NCBI RefSeq assembly: GCF_031877795.1
Contig: NC_133971.1
Coordinates: forward strand, 16,020,825 to 16,084,824
DNA: 64,000 nucleotides
DNA from: Strix aluco
Lineage: Eukaryota; Chordata; Aves; Strigiformes; Strigidae
Direction of reading: 5' to 3'
Translations under genes and position numbers: made by a program
Notes under the pieces: generated by a model
What the model was told of the DNA's origin: nothing
Seen by the model: the letters and a program-made list of their open reading frames with translations, nothing else
The model's database searches: none
In this document: in pieces, positions 49,710-60,397 of the stretch
Numbering within the stretch: the first letter of the stretch is position 1
Layout of the letters: each line of letters opens with the position of its first letter

Positions 49710-52383
49710 CTGCAGGGCAAAGATCCAGTTAGTGACATTGCACAGGAGCCAAACCAAAGGCTGGTCTCAGGGAAGGGATGGAGAGCTAGCTGAAGAGAGA
49801 AATTGTTACCAGTACTGCAAAAAATGGGTTTTCAGTTGATCCATCCTGTCAGCTGTGTGTGAGAAAGGCTAGACTGCTATAAAGCAAATCATTGTCCTGA
49901 ACTCACTAGCAACTACTTCAAAAAGGTAAATGGAAAGGAAGGCCTTTATTTAAGAAAGTGAACTACTGTCCATCCATTTTGCAAAGCTACTGTAAAGGAA
50001 ATCTCTCATACCCATAGCTGAAAACAGGGAAAATGAAGCATACCCTCCTACCTGTTCATTCAAAAGTTTTCTCAAGAAAATGAGATCAACAAATAACAGT
50101 GGCCAAAGTAGATGCACATTTATACAGAAGGCTCCACACCAGTTTCTTAGGTGGTTAGAGGAAAGTCACCAGTAATAAGGATAGAATCATCAACTTTCAA
50201 TTTATTTGGTCATGTATGCTTGGGCTGACCTTTTTTCCTGTAAATTACCCGGAATAAACAAATGTGAGCAAGGCACCCTCGAGGGTTTGCTTCATCAAGC
50301 ATGCAGTAAGATGGTACACAGGGAAGCACCACCAAGAAAAAAGATGGAAATGCAATTAGTTGATGAGTAGCTGACTCAAAAAATAACTAACAGTAGAAAC
50401 CAGGTGAAAGGGAAACATTATGTTGATTAAGCCCCAGGAAAGACGTTAAAAAGCCAGAATGAAATTCAAGGTAAGACTGGAGTTCTGAACAATATCACCA
50501 TGCAAAGGCTAAGACTTACCTGCTTTACAGGTTAGCTGAGTTGTATGCAGGCAAATACTCAGATCACAGAAGGTGATGGTCACCTTCTTTTCAAAACCCA
50601 TGAACAGGCTCTTGTTTATCAGTCTGAGAGGGTGGATTACACAAATAGAGTCAGACAGATAACTGTCACAAGGATGACGGGGCTTCTCTTTCCCTCTGCA
50701 TTTGCCTACTCTGTTCAATAAAAGCTGCTTGCTGTAAACGGGTCACTAAAATATTCACTAGGCGGAGCAGAGGGCTGTGTGTGGAACATACGAGATATTT
50801 TTTATCATTTGACCTTTTACAAATATGCCCATCCTGAAGGTCAAAATTAGAAAATGCCTGAAGGTCAAAATTAGAAAATGCTAACAATCACCAACTCAGT
50901 ATAAAACAACTCTCCTCCACTTTCAAAATAACTCTTTCTAATCTGTCTCTGCACTTCTGCAGCTGAGAGTCTAAATGCCTTGGCACTGGCAGCCAGTGTT
51001 CAAAGATACTTGGATACCTAGGGGTAGGCTTGTAGGTGAGTTTGCCACAAATCCCTTGAGACATTTACCTTTATTGTCAGATGTTTCTTGTAAGTCTAAA
51101 ATGTCAGTTGTTGCTGAATGAAATTCTTGCTGTAGTACAGGTGTCCTAAGGAGGAAACAGTTTCAGATGAAGGTGTGACTGAAATTACAGAGTGCACTGA
51201 TCAGCAGTCTTGGCTTCATTTTTATTAGACCTGCACAACAACTGTAGTTCATTATCTCTCTTTTATTAAATGATCTTCTCCCAGGAGAGCTTCCCCTGCC
51301 CCGAGTCCAGGGACTCACTGACCCTGGAGGTGATGGCTGGGCGACCCAAGAAACAGCAGCCTCACCATGGTAGGGCCTACTTGCCACCCAAAATACCAAA
51401 TAACCAGTTAACATGACAGCCACATGGAATGGAACACTGCTTGCTTCAGGTTTGCTTTCCTTCAATAAAGCCTTCTACCTGCTGCACACACATGTCCAGC
51501 GAACACAACTATGCAGCTAAACAGCAAGAGGACACACAGCTGCAGCTTTTCTCTCCTTTATTCCAACCACAGGGGGGAAAGAGTGAGATGGGCATTGTTT
51601 TTAGCCCTGAAAGCCTCCAGGCACTTTGAATTTTGAGTGCCACAGTAGATCTCAACCCACATTTCTGCCTGTCTCCTTTGCTTCCAGACATGATATTTCT
51701 TCCGTCTGTGCCATTGTGACAAGTCTCTACAACCTGAAGGGTCTTAGCTGTGCTTCTGGGAGAAGGAGGAGGGAAGCGGCGGCCACATAAAAATGCTGGA
51801 TCCCAGCAGTATGGGAGGTGACTGTGTGTAAAGTGTTTCTGAAAAAGTAGGCAGGCTTTTCTGGTTAGAGGTCCCTGTGGACATGCACAATACTGTGTGC
51901 AGGGTGTGTGCCTTCACCTCCCATCACTGTGGTCACGAGAGCTTACCAGGGATGGAGGGAGCCAATGCTAAGTTAAATTTTAGAAAAGGTCCAGGTGGAA
52001 ACCAGCCTGAAAATGTTGATATGCAACAAGAGGAACGTAATCCCTCCTGGAGTCAGAGGAGAGTTGGGAGGGAGAGTTGCTTTCCATACCTCTTCTGTAT
52101 TTGGGGATAGATAATGGGTGCCCGGTTTTGTACAGAGGGAGTCCCTGTGCTCCACCAAGCAGAGGGATCTAGCTGGACCATATGCAGCACACGGGAGAAG
52201 AACATGGGTGACATCAAGCACAGCACAGCTCTCCCACTGAGATCTGGGCATTCTCTGTGTCTTTGCAGATGCTAAGAAAAAGCATGGAGCCCCTTATGTA
52301 GCTACATCCGTGCAGGGCTATGTTTTGCCTGTGATTCACTAATGCTTATAAGTATTGCTCAGAAATATTAAACAGATAGATAA
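49710..52383. other. Upstream flank of S100Z
   Basis: About 2.7 kb that should include part of the S100Z 5' region. I could not pick the non-coding first exon or promoter with confidence. Apart from the 24-bp tandem repeat at 50833-50880, nothing recognisable. Confidence 0.5.
50833..50880. repeat. Perfect 24-bp tandem duplication
   Basis: The 24-base unit starting cctgaaggtcaaaattag and ending aaaatg is present twice head to tail without a mismatch. A perfect duplication of this kind is likely recent. Confidence 0.95.
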
Positions 52384-52742
52384 ACATCTGTCCTGGTTTA
52401 ACCAGGATAGGGTTAAGTTTCCCCAGCAGTGGGGGGGAGCTCTAGCCGGGTTATTCAGATACCATGCGATGTCACATCCTGGCAGGTCACATTTTTCCTG
52501 GCGCGGGAGCGCGGTGCACTCGTGGTTTTGTACATCCCACTGCTGTATTTTGTAGATATTTTGCTCTGTTAATTGCTATCACTATTACTGTTATTGTTGT
52601 TGTTTGTTGTGTTGCTATTGCATTGTTGTATTAAACCTTTCCTTATTTCAGTCTTGGGGCTTTGTATTTCACTCCCTTTGTGGGGGAGGGGCAGCGGCCG
52701 CATGGTCTCAGACCCCGGCAGGGGCTAAACCACCACAACATC
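52384..52742 (+). mobile_element. Solo LTR of an avian endogenous retrovirus (5-bp target duplication)
   Basis: The 349-bp LTR at 52389-52737 begins TGTCCTGG and ends CCACCACA (TG...CA). It is flanked by the direct repeat ACATC at 52384-52388 and 52738-52742. Near its 5' end is an almost perfect palindrome (CCTGGTTTAACCAGG). An ATTAAA polyadenylation signal at 52630-52635 gives plus orientation. It is CpG-rich, with a NotI site (GCGGCCGC, 52694-52701) and gcgcgggagcgcgg at about 52500, suggesting little methylation decay and hence a young age. The 5-bp duplication suggests ERVL-type integration. There is no internal retroviral sequence, so it arose by LTR-LTR recombination. Confidence 0.9.
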
Positions 52743-53616
52743 AAAATACTGTTGTGGGGTTTTTTTAACATTTATTCAACAACAGTTTCCCCCACAATCA
52801 GACAAAAAACCATGGCTGAGCCAATACATAAGTATAAAATCCTTCTGTTTGTATATATATTACATTGATCGTCTGGCTGATGAATATTGCAAATTAATTA
52901 TCTAAGCAGAGTCTACAGGAGGTACAACTTTCAGCAAGCAGGTATAAACTTTCAGAGCTGCCATCCTTGGAACAGAAGAAAGAAGGGTTTCCTCTATCAT
53001 CACTAGGACATCAGCTCAATAATTTATACAGTGATATAATCTGTGCAGTCTCTTTTAATAGCTACTTTCACTCCAGCTAATTGTGTAAGAAACACTATTC
53101 CACGCTGGTGAATTACATGTACATAGGGAACGGCTGCACTGAGCTCGTTTGTTAGGAGGTTCATCCAATTTGCTGTGTCCATCCCTTTCCTCCCTGTCTA
53201 GTGAAAACCTGCCAGTGGCTCCAGTGATGGCAGAGATCTAAATCCTGTGACGCAAGTCCCAGAGGCTACTCAAAATTCATTATTGTCAATCAGTTGTTTT
53301 TAATCCTTCATCCAAAACTCTAGCACAATCTGGTTTTGTATGATATCTAATAGGTACTGAAGATAACTAAAGTCAACGCAGCACTTCCATATCAGGGCAA
53401 GACTCAACTCCATGTCAGCAACCACCATTCCCCCATCAATCCTCCCCTGCACTCTGGTTTCCACCAGGAACACAGGAGCAGTACCAGACATGTGGTTGAC
53501 AGAGGGAGCAGGATTGCAGCATGACTGTAGACATGGTGAAGATTGGTGCCTTCCTCATTCATGACCAAACTCCATCTGTCACAACCTGCCAAATCACAGC
53601 AGTGTTGATGGGAAGG
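52743..53616. other. Spacer between LTR and old CR1
   Basis: AT-rich sequence with no recognisable feature. The longest frame, about 77 codons (minus, 53637-53404), overlaps the CR1 boundary and is not convincing. Confidence 0.5.
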
Positions 53617-53910
53617 CACCTCTGGAGGTGGTCCCATCTCCTGCTCAAAGCAGGATAATTACCAACACCAGACCAGGTCAGCCATGGCTTTGTCTAGTTA
53701 AATCTTGAAAACCTCCAAGAATGGAGATTTCACAAGTTCTTGGGTAACCTGCTCTAGTGTTGCACTACCTCCCTGGGGAAGGTGTTTACCCTAATATCCA
53801 GTCTGAGCATCCCCAGCTGCAATTGTGGCCATTGGCCCTTTTTGCACCACTTACCACTACAACAAAGAGTTTGACTTTGTTGACTTTATAAATTCCCTTC
53901 AAATGGTCTT
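53617..53910 (-). mobile_element. Old CR1 3' fragment
   Basis: The plus strand is the reverse complement of diverged CR1: 'cctgctcaaagcagga', 'accagaccaggtcagcc', 'ttgaaaacctccaagaatgg', 'cactacctccctgggg' and 'cctaatatccagtctgag', in the expected order. Many mismatches and a lost octamer tail mark it as much older than the copies at 3.3 and 56 kb. Confidence 0.85.
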
Positions 53911-56085
53911 GGCTTTCTAGTCAAACTTAAAAATAAACCTGAAAGCCATTTGTCCTATGACTTGCCCAATCTAGGTCCATGTTTTAGTGTCCCCTTCACA
54001 TTATGTGCTTGCCCCTAGCAGAGTGCTCCAGCTGTGCCCTTCTCCTAATGAGTATCTCAATATTAAAGTGTGCACTGCAAAATCAATGGCTGTCAGAAGC
54101 AGAAGGGCAGATTTTTCACCTGGCATGGCACAAATACTCTATAGGGCTGAATTCTGCCATCTTTGCTCAAGTAGTAATAGATGCTAGGCCTACGTAACAA
54201 GTCAGCCATTCGATTTCACCAGAGGCTGCTGAGAGAGGCAGAGGTTGTTCCTTGCCCTGTAAACCTGAGAAAGGACCCAACCAGCTATGACCGCTTCGTT
54301 TAATTTTAGTTGGGGTAATGTAGAGGTGCGCCCCGCTGGGATGCTCTCTGGGACTCCTCCTCCCCTCCTACATGGAAATGGGGCAGTCAGATCAGAGGCA
54401 GAAAATCTTATTGCTGGTCTCTGCTCCTCAAAAAGCTGAGCAGAGTTCTGCCCTGTGTGAAAGCAGTCAGCCCTTGACATAGGTCAGCAGCCTTCTTCCT
54501 CCACAGCTGGGAAGAAACAGCTTTGGCTTCTTCACCAGGATTTTTCCTTGGTGTCTTCTTGAGACAACATGACACAGGCTGCCTTTAAGCCAGAGCAGCC
54601 TATAAAGTGACAGTCTAAGCCATAGTAAAATACTGCACAGATTAAGTGGGAGGCTCTCATACTTAGGGCATCTGGTTTTCAACATTTGTCAGAATGCACG
54701 TGGGGAATATTTTCTCACAAATAATTATTGCACTGGGAAAGGCAAGTCAGCTTCCCACCCACATCCTGCCATTATTTATTTTTCCCAAACACACACTGTT
54801 CTTGGGATGCACGTGTTTCGAATCAATGTTATACCCAAAAAGTGGCAAAAGGTGTGCTGGGAAGAAACTGCAAGGCTCAGAAGGACAAGATATACTATAC
54901 ACTAAAAAGTTTACATTAGATTAGAGCTTAGATTAGACTAAATATCTTATTAATATAGACTAGAGTTTATAAGAGACTTATATTTGAACCAGTTAAGCTA
55001 TAATGAACATTTTTCATTTTTAGGATTGTTAGCATTTTCATTTGTGTTTTGTTTCCATATCTGGGTGTTTGATTTATCCCTTTACATCAGGCATATCTCC
55101 CTTCCCCACAGGTTCTGGTTCACCTCTTCAAGACTATTTTAACTGCTCTGATCCCACAGGCAGCAGAATAGCAAAGAGCTATTAAAACTCTTGCTAATAG
55201 CTTTTACCACCTACATTTTGTGGTTTACTCTGTAGGCATCTTTTTTAGTGTGTTACACTTCAAGGGCTGCTCAACTGAAGTGTATCCTAATCTCATTCTC
55301 TGCTGAGTCGTGTTTTGGACAAGATTCTTTTCCAAATATGTAAATGACTTTTTCATTGAAATGTCCAGATCATTATACTCTGCTTATTCCCACAGTGGTC
55401 ATTTCTCTTGTGATACTTGTTTAGGACAGAAATTGGAGCATTATCTGTACTAGAGGTACTGACTTGGGTTACCACCTACTGTTCCCTTCTCCTTCTCCCA
55501 GAAAATCAGCCACCATGAGCAACCAGCCATTACTAGTCTGTGAAGGCAATATCACCATTGTATAGGAATGTATTGTTGTCTGAAAAATAGCCTAGAAAGA
55601 CTTCATTAACCTTAAACTGGAGTTTTGAAGTGATATTCTGACTATATAATCCTTTCTTTCCCGTCAGCCTCTGAACCAGATGTATGAACCCAGCCATGTA
55701 TCAGCCAAGCCATTTATTACTTTAATGCAGTCTATCTACACCAAGAAAGAATACCAAAATAGTGTAAAACACCCTGGTGTCGACCCTAGACTCAGGGCCA
55801 GCTCTGCCTTAGATAGCAGCAGGGTGCCCTGTTTTAGAGCAGCTCTCTCTCCCCAACCCTGTAACCAGAGAACACGCACCCAGTGCCAGCTGGCTTTGGT
55901 AGCTCATGTTACAGACAGTATTTGGCAATATGTCACCTGAACAAAGCCAAAACAATAATCCCCTTTGTGTTAAATCCACCAATCAATAAGGCAAATCCAC
56001 CCTTTTGAGACACGCTGGTTCTGACCAACGCATGTTTCTTCCTAATCCGAACTTGTATCAATGAACAGCAGCCTTTGTCCTACTT
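53911..56085. other. Intergenic spacer
   Basis: No gene or named repeat. Short frames only. The segment at 54910-54990 is a loose run of ttagatta-like words. Confidence 0.5.
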
Positions 56086-57289
56086 CACAGAATCGTCTAG
56101 GTTGGAAAAGACCTTGAAGATCATCCAGTCCAACCATTAACCAAACATTGACAGTTCTCAACTACACCATATCCCTCAGCGCTATGTCGACCCGACTCTT
56201 AAACACCTCCAGGGATGGGGACTCCACCACCTCCCTGGGCAGCCCATTCCAATGCCTAATAACCCGTTCTGTAAAGAAATGCTTCCTAATATCTAGTCTA
56301 AATCTTCCCTGGCACAACCTGAGGCCATTCCCTCTTGTCCTATCGCTTGTTACTTGGTTAAAGAGACTCATCCCCAGTTCTCTGCATCCTCCTTTCAGGT
56401 AGTTGTAGAGGGCGATGAGGTCTCCCCTCAGCCTCCTCTTCTCCAGACTAAACAACCCCAGTTCCCTCAGCCGCTCCTCGTACGACATGTGCTCCAGACC
56501 CTTCACCAGCTTCGTTGCCCTTCTCTGGACACGCTCGAGTAATTCAATGTCCTTTTTGTAGTGAGGGGCCCAAAACTGAACACAGTAATTGAGTTGCAGC
56601 CTCACCAGTGCCGAGTCCAGGGGTAAGATCCCTTCCCTGTCCCTGCTGGCCACGTTATTTCTGATGCAAGCCAGGATGCCATTGGCCTTCTTGGCCACCT
56701 GGGCACACTGCTGGCTCATGTTCAGCCGGCTGTCAATCAACACCCCCAGGTCCCTCTCTGACTGGCAGCTCTCCAGCCACTCCTCCCCAAGCCTGTAGCG
56801 CTGCTGGGGCTTGTTGTGGCCCAAGTGCAGCACCCGGCATTTGGCCTTATTGAAACTCCTCCAGTTGGCCTCAGCCCATCGCTCCAGCCTGTCCAGATCT
56901 CTCTGCAGAGCCTCCCTACCCTCGAGCAGATCAACACTCCCACCCAACTTGGTGTCATCTGCAAACTTACTGAGGGTGCACTCGATCCCCTTGTCTAGAT
57001 CATCAATAAAGATGTTAAACAGGAGTGGCCCCAAAACCGAGCCCTGGGGGACACCACTCATGACAGGCCACCAACTGGATTTAACTCCATTCACCACAAC
57101 TCTTTGGGCCCGGCCATCCAGCCAGTTTTTTACCCAGCGAAGCGTGTGCCTATCCAAGCCGCGAGCAGCCAGTTTCACCAGGAGAATGCTGTGGGAAATG
57201 GTGTCAAAGGCCTTACTGAAGTCAAGGTAGACAACATCCACAGCCTTTCCCTCATTCAATAAGCAGGTCGCCCTGTCGAAGAAGGAGAT
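56086..57289 (-). mobile_element. Young CR1 LINE, 5'-truncated, minus strand
   Basis: A 1.2-kb CR1 whose 3' end lies at 56086 (cacagaatcg, then gtctaggttggaaaagacct in reverse complement). It is cut at 57289 inside the reverse transcriptase, where the match to the 3.3-kb copy stops at gaaggagat. It is very similar along its whole length to 4650-5839 but lacks that copy's frameshifts. The only octamer remnant is the single terminal one. Confidence 0.96.
56162..57259 (-). CDS. Partial CR1 reverse transcriptase, uninterrupted frame (365 codons)
   Basis: Open frame from the CR1 ORF2 C-terminal half. It starts just before the palm motif A ([15 protein letters not shown]), continues through [14 protein letters not shown] and the catalytic [11 protein letters not shown], and runs to the C-terminal domain ending in DIALRDMV and the CR1 stop codon. 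The endonuclease and the fingers part of the polymerase are missing because the element is truncated, so the product would not be active. It has no promoter of its own. The lack of any stop over 1.1 kb indicates a recent insertion and does not show selection. Confidence 0.9.
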   Translation of the reverse strand: MNEGKAVDVVYLDFSKAFDTISHSILLVKLAARGLDRHTLRWVKNWLDGRAQRVVVNGVKSSWWPVMSGVPQGSVLGPLLFNIFIDDLDKGIECTLSKFADDTKLGGSVDLLEGREALQRDLDRLERWAEANWRSFNKAKCRVLHLGHNKPQQRYRLGEEWLESCQSERDLGVLIDSRLNMSQQCAQVAKKANGILACIRNNVASRDREGILPLDSALVRLQLNYCVQFWAPHYKKDIELLERVQRRATKLVKGLEHMSYEERLRELGLFSLEKRRLRGDLIALYNYLKGGCRELGMSLFNQVTSDRTRGNGLRLCQGRFRLDIRKHFFTERVIRHWNGLPREVVESPSLEVFKSRVDIALRDMV

Positions 57290-58599
57290 GTCACTTCAAT
57301 GTCCAGTTTCTTCCACAGGGTTTTTGCAGCTACATTCAGGTTATGCGTCCTAACTATTGGGACCCCTTCTTGCAGGGGGTGATCCTGTGTGACAGAACAG
57401 TGGCCAAGTCACCTACCAGGTTGTAGCAGTAGGAAAACCAGGTTTTCCCTAGTCCTGGGAGGGCTGTTGAGTGACTTCTGCCTCAGTTCCTCCTTCCTCA
57501 TCTCCAACTACCCTCACAGCAGTTATTACTTCGGGAATGGTTTTCCTAGGGCTGGTATGACTAGCTCTCTGGTGGCAAGAAGCTCCTCCAAGCTGTGAAG
57601 GCTCATGGCCCATACAACTACATGCTTGTGCATGCTTTTGGACATGGCATGATATGCAAGTGGCCACCAAGGCTCCACATGCAGAGCTCACTGCACCTTT
57701 TCCATTCTCTCTGCTCTGTGAGCTGTGAGCTCAAGTGGGCCCATCTTGAGATAACTGGTAAATAAACTCACTTTTTTATCACCAGTGCTGAAAAAAATAC
57801 CTACCTAAAGATGCAGTGGAAAAAAACCACTCCTGACCAACTTGATTCAATATTCCTGGGCATTGCTGATGTTAAATCAATATAGAAGAATGAAGCAAAT
57901 AAAGTTTTCTCTTAGTCTGTATGTATATAAAAAAATGAGGAAAACTTCTTTTGGTCTGGGGATGCCCCTTAGTGTCCTGCTGAAGAACTGCTGCTCCCAG
58001 ATCTCATGCTAGCAGCAACTACTAAAACTGCAGGGCCCAAGGGAGACAGACTCCCACCTGACTGCTCAAGGACACACATAGATGTTTCACCATGGCATTA
58101 TTACAGCAAGCTCTGTGTAAGCGTCTGCATTATCAACAAGCCAAATGAGAAGTTATATCATTAAAAATTACAGAGAAAATAAATACCTCTTGCCCACAGC
58201 TTGTTAGCTAGAGCTAAGAACTCTGCAGAGAATTTAAGTGCTTAACACAGGTCAGTGTTAAAATAATGGGATTTAGGCACAGACTTTAATGAATTCAGGC
58301 TATATATTCTACTAATGGCCCTTAATAACATCCCAAACTTACGCCCTGCTGTGGGAAAAGGAAAGTTCAAAAGCACTTAAGGCCAATGACACTGTTCAGG
58401 GAGTAAATGGAAGAGAAGACCATAGTAATGGAGAGGGTTCGTGGACCAGTCTGCATATAGCTATGGATTCTTGTCCAAATGTAATGGGATCAAGAAGCCT
58501 GAAGAGGACCTTGAGGGCCAGTAGATGGTCAGGGAATAGCAATGCATAAAGAATATTAGGCCATATCAGAAAATCTAAATAAATATTTTGCATGTGTTT
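57290..58599. other. Intergenic spacer between two LINE copies
   Basis: No gene recognised. Short chance frames on both strands, the longest about 80 codons (minus, 57691-57449). Confidence 0.5.
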
Positions 58600-59810
58600 T
58601 CACTATGGTGGAGCTTGGGGAGGTTCTCACAGGACGAAAAAAGGGATATGTTGAAGCATCTGTCTCAGACTGAAGTGTAGGTAGAAGATGTTGTAGGGCA
58701 GATCTTCAAAACAAGCCATAACAAGCCAGAACTTGAGGTGGATGAATGATGGGAGCCACTGGCTGAAATCTGCCTCAGGACCACAGCACAGAAACCTGGC
58801 GGGTACAATGCCAAGTGGAGAGGTGCCAGGCAGTATCCCGAGAGCTGCTGAACATTAAGTCTGCTGTCCGTATTGGGTAAGGAGGTAGAGGCCAGCCTGA
58901 AAACCAGAAGGGTAGGAACATGACTAAACACAGTACACTGGGGAAAAATAAAGAGGAGTTGTAAAGCAAATCTACTTGCATTCCCTGAAGGAGTCCATGA
59001 TGGGTGACCTCCCTGATTACTGTCCACCCTGTTCCCAGAAAGCATTCCTCAGTCTAAAAGAAACTAGGCTGCCATGGGATACAAGGAAAAGACTCAGACA
59101 GTAAATGGCTAACTGAAAGATAGGAATAAATTATTAGGTTTTACAAGGGAATCAATACAACCAATGGGGTCCCACAGGAATCTGTCCCGGGGCCAGTTCT
59201 ATTCAACATGCTCATCTGTAATCTGGGAAAGGGAATGAATAATGAAGGGATAATGGTTTTTTGTTGATATAAAGCTATACAGAGAGAGGAAGTTAAAGTC
59301 CATCTGTGAAGAATGCAGAAGGACCTCATGGAACTGAGTAATACAGTGTCAGATAAATTCATCATAGATAAACACAAAGTGACATGGGGAAAAACTTTTT
59401 TGTACACAGCTATGAGCTTTGAATTGACTATTAGGATTCATGATAAAGATCCTGGGGCTACCTGCAAGCAAAAATGTTGGTCCAGTAAGAATCTGAAAAC
59501 AGGATTAGGAAAGAAATAGAAAACAGAAAAACAGAAGTGTTTTTATGCCACTAAGTAAGTCCAACGGAAGCTCACTTCTTCACTATCATGGTGGTCCTCC
59601 TACCTTCATCTTACAAACAGTATGGCAGGATTAGAAGAGTTGAAGAGAAGAGCATCAAAGAAACAGCTTCTGGTTAGAAACAAGGCATCTCAGTCTGCAG
59701 AAGGACATAACCAGGGATATGAAAGAAGTCTGTACATTCAAGAGTAGCATGGAGAAGGTAAGTAACAAGTAATTATTCATGGCCTTTTCCAATACAAAAA
59801 TAAGAAAGGA
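58600..59810 (+). mobile_element. Ancient CR1-like LINE, heavily degraded
   Basis: A diverged LINE in plus orientation, with approximate limits. Recognisable remnants include the reverse-transcriptase GVPQ-G-L-GP-LFN motif at about 59162-59215 (ggggtcccacaggaatctgt, then ccggggccagttctattcaa), the preceding taggaataaattattaggtt region, and the terminal ggatatgaaagaagtctgta, catggagaaggt motif at about 59715-59760, typical of old CR1/L3-like elements. It contains stops and frameshifts throughout. Confidence 0.75.
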
Positions 59811-60051
59811 AAAAAACCACAATGTAGTTCAAAATAAGAGAATGTTTTTAAGCTGCTAAACTGCTTGCTGTGACAAATTCCTGGGAAATAAGTCTTAAGA
59901 GCTACTAAGTACAAAAGCTTGTGTCATCAAGACATCTCCAAAAGACAAATCATGGGAGAGTGGGTTAATATTCTGGGGAAGTACCAGCCTTGCCCCATTC
60001 TAGTCCTCTTTCCTACATACCTGCATCAGCCACTGTTCCTAGTAGGTTACT
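59811..60051. other. Short spacer before solo LTR
   Basis: AT-rich, nothing recognised. Confidence 0.5.
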
Positions 60052-60397
60052 AGATGATGTGGAGCAGTTTGCTAACAACTGGCTACGTGAGAAAGGGCAT
60101 AGCACCGAGGAACTGCTGACAACGGCGACGTGATGGGAAAATACCGAAAAGTATCAAAGAAGAACAAAGAACAGAAGCAAGACTATGTACAAGGCCTTGC
60201 AGAAATCATAAGGGGAGGGATTGGTATTTAACCTTAGCAACCAATGTATCTAACCTTAGCAACCTATAAGGAGCTCGCTTTTGCAATATGTATGAACTGA
60301 TTATTGTAGATATAAAAGGAGTGTGAGTACTAATAAAGTTGAGCCTTTGTGCATTAAATGATGGCTGGGCTCCCTCTGCGTTCTTTCAACAAGATGA
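60052..60397 (+). mobile_element. Solo LTR of an endogenous retrovirus (6-bp target duplication)
   Basis: The 334-bp LTR at 60058-60391 begins TGTGGAGCAG and ends CTTTCAACA, with TGT...ACA terminal inverted repeats. It is flanked by the direct repeat AGATGA at 60052-60057 and 60392-60397. A TATA box (TATAAAAGG, 60311-60319) and an AATAAA signal (60332-60337) lie in the right order for plus orientation. The 6-bp duplication suggests ERVK/beta-type integration. The short R/U5 after the signal ends at the CA. No retroviral internal region remains. It contains a 22-bp tandem repeat, listed separately. Confidence 0.9.
60224..60266. repeat. 22-bp tandem repeat within the LTR
   Basis: Two head-to-tail copies of gtat[t/c]taaccttagcaacc with a period of 22 bp (60224 and 60246), in the presumed U3 part of the LTR upstream of the TATA box. 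Such duplications are common in LTR enhancers. Confidence 0.85.
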
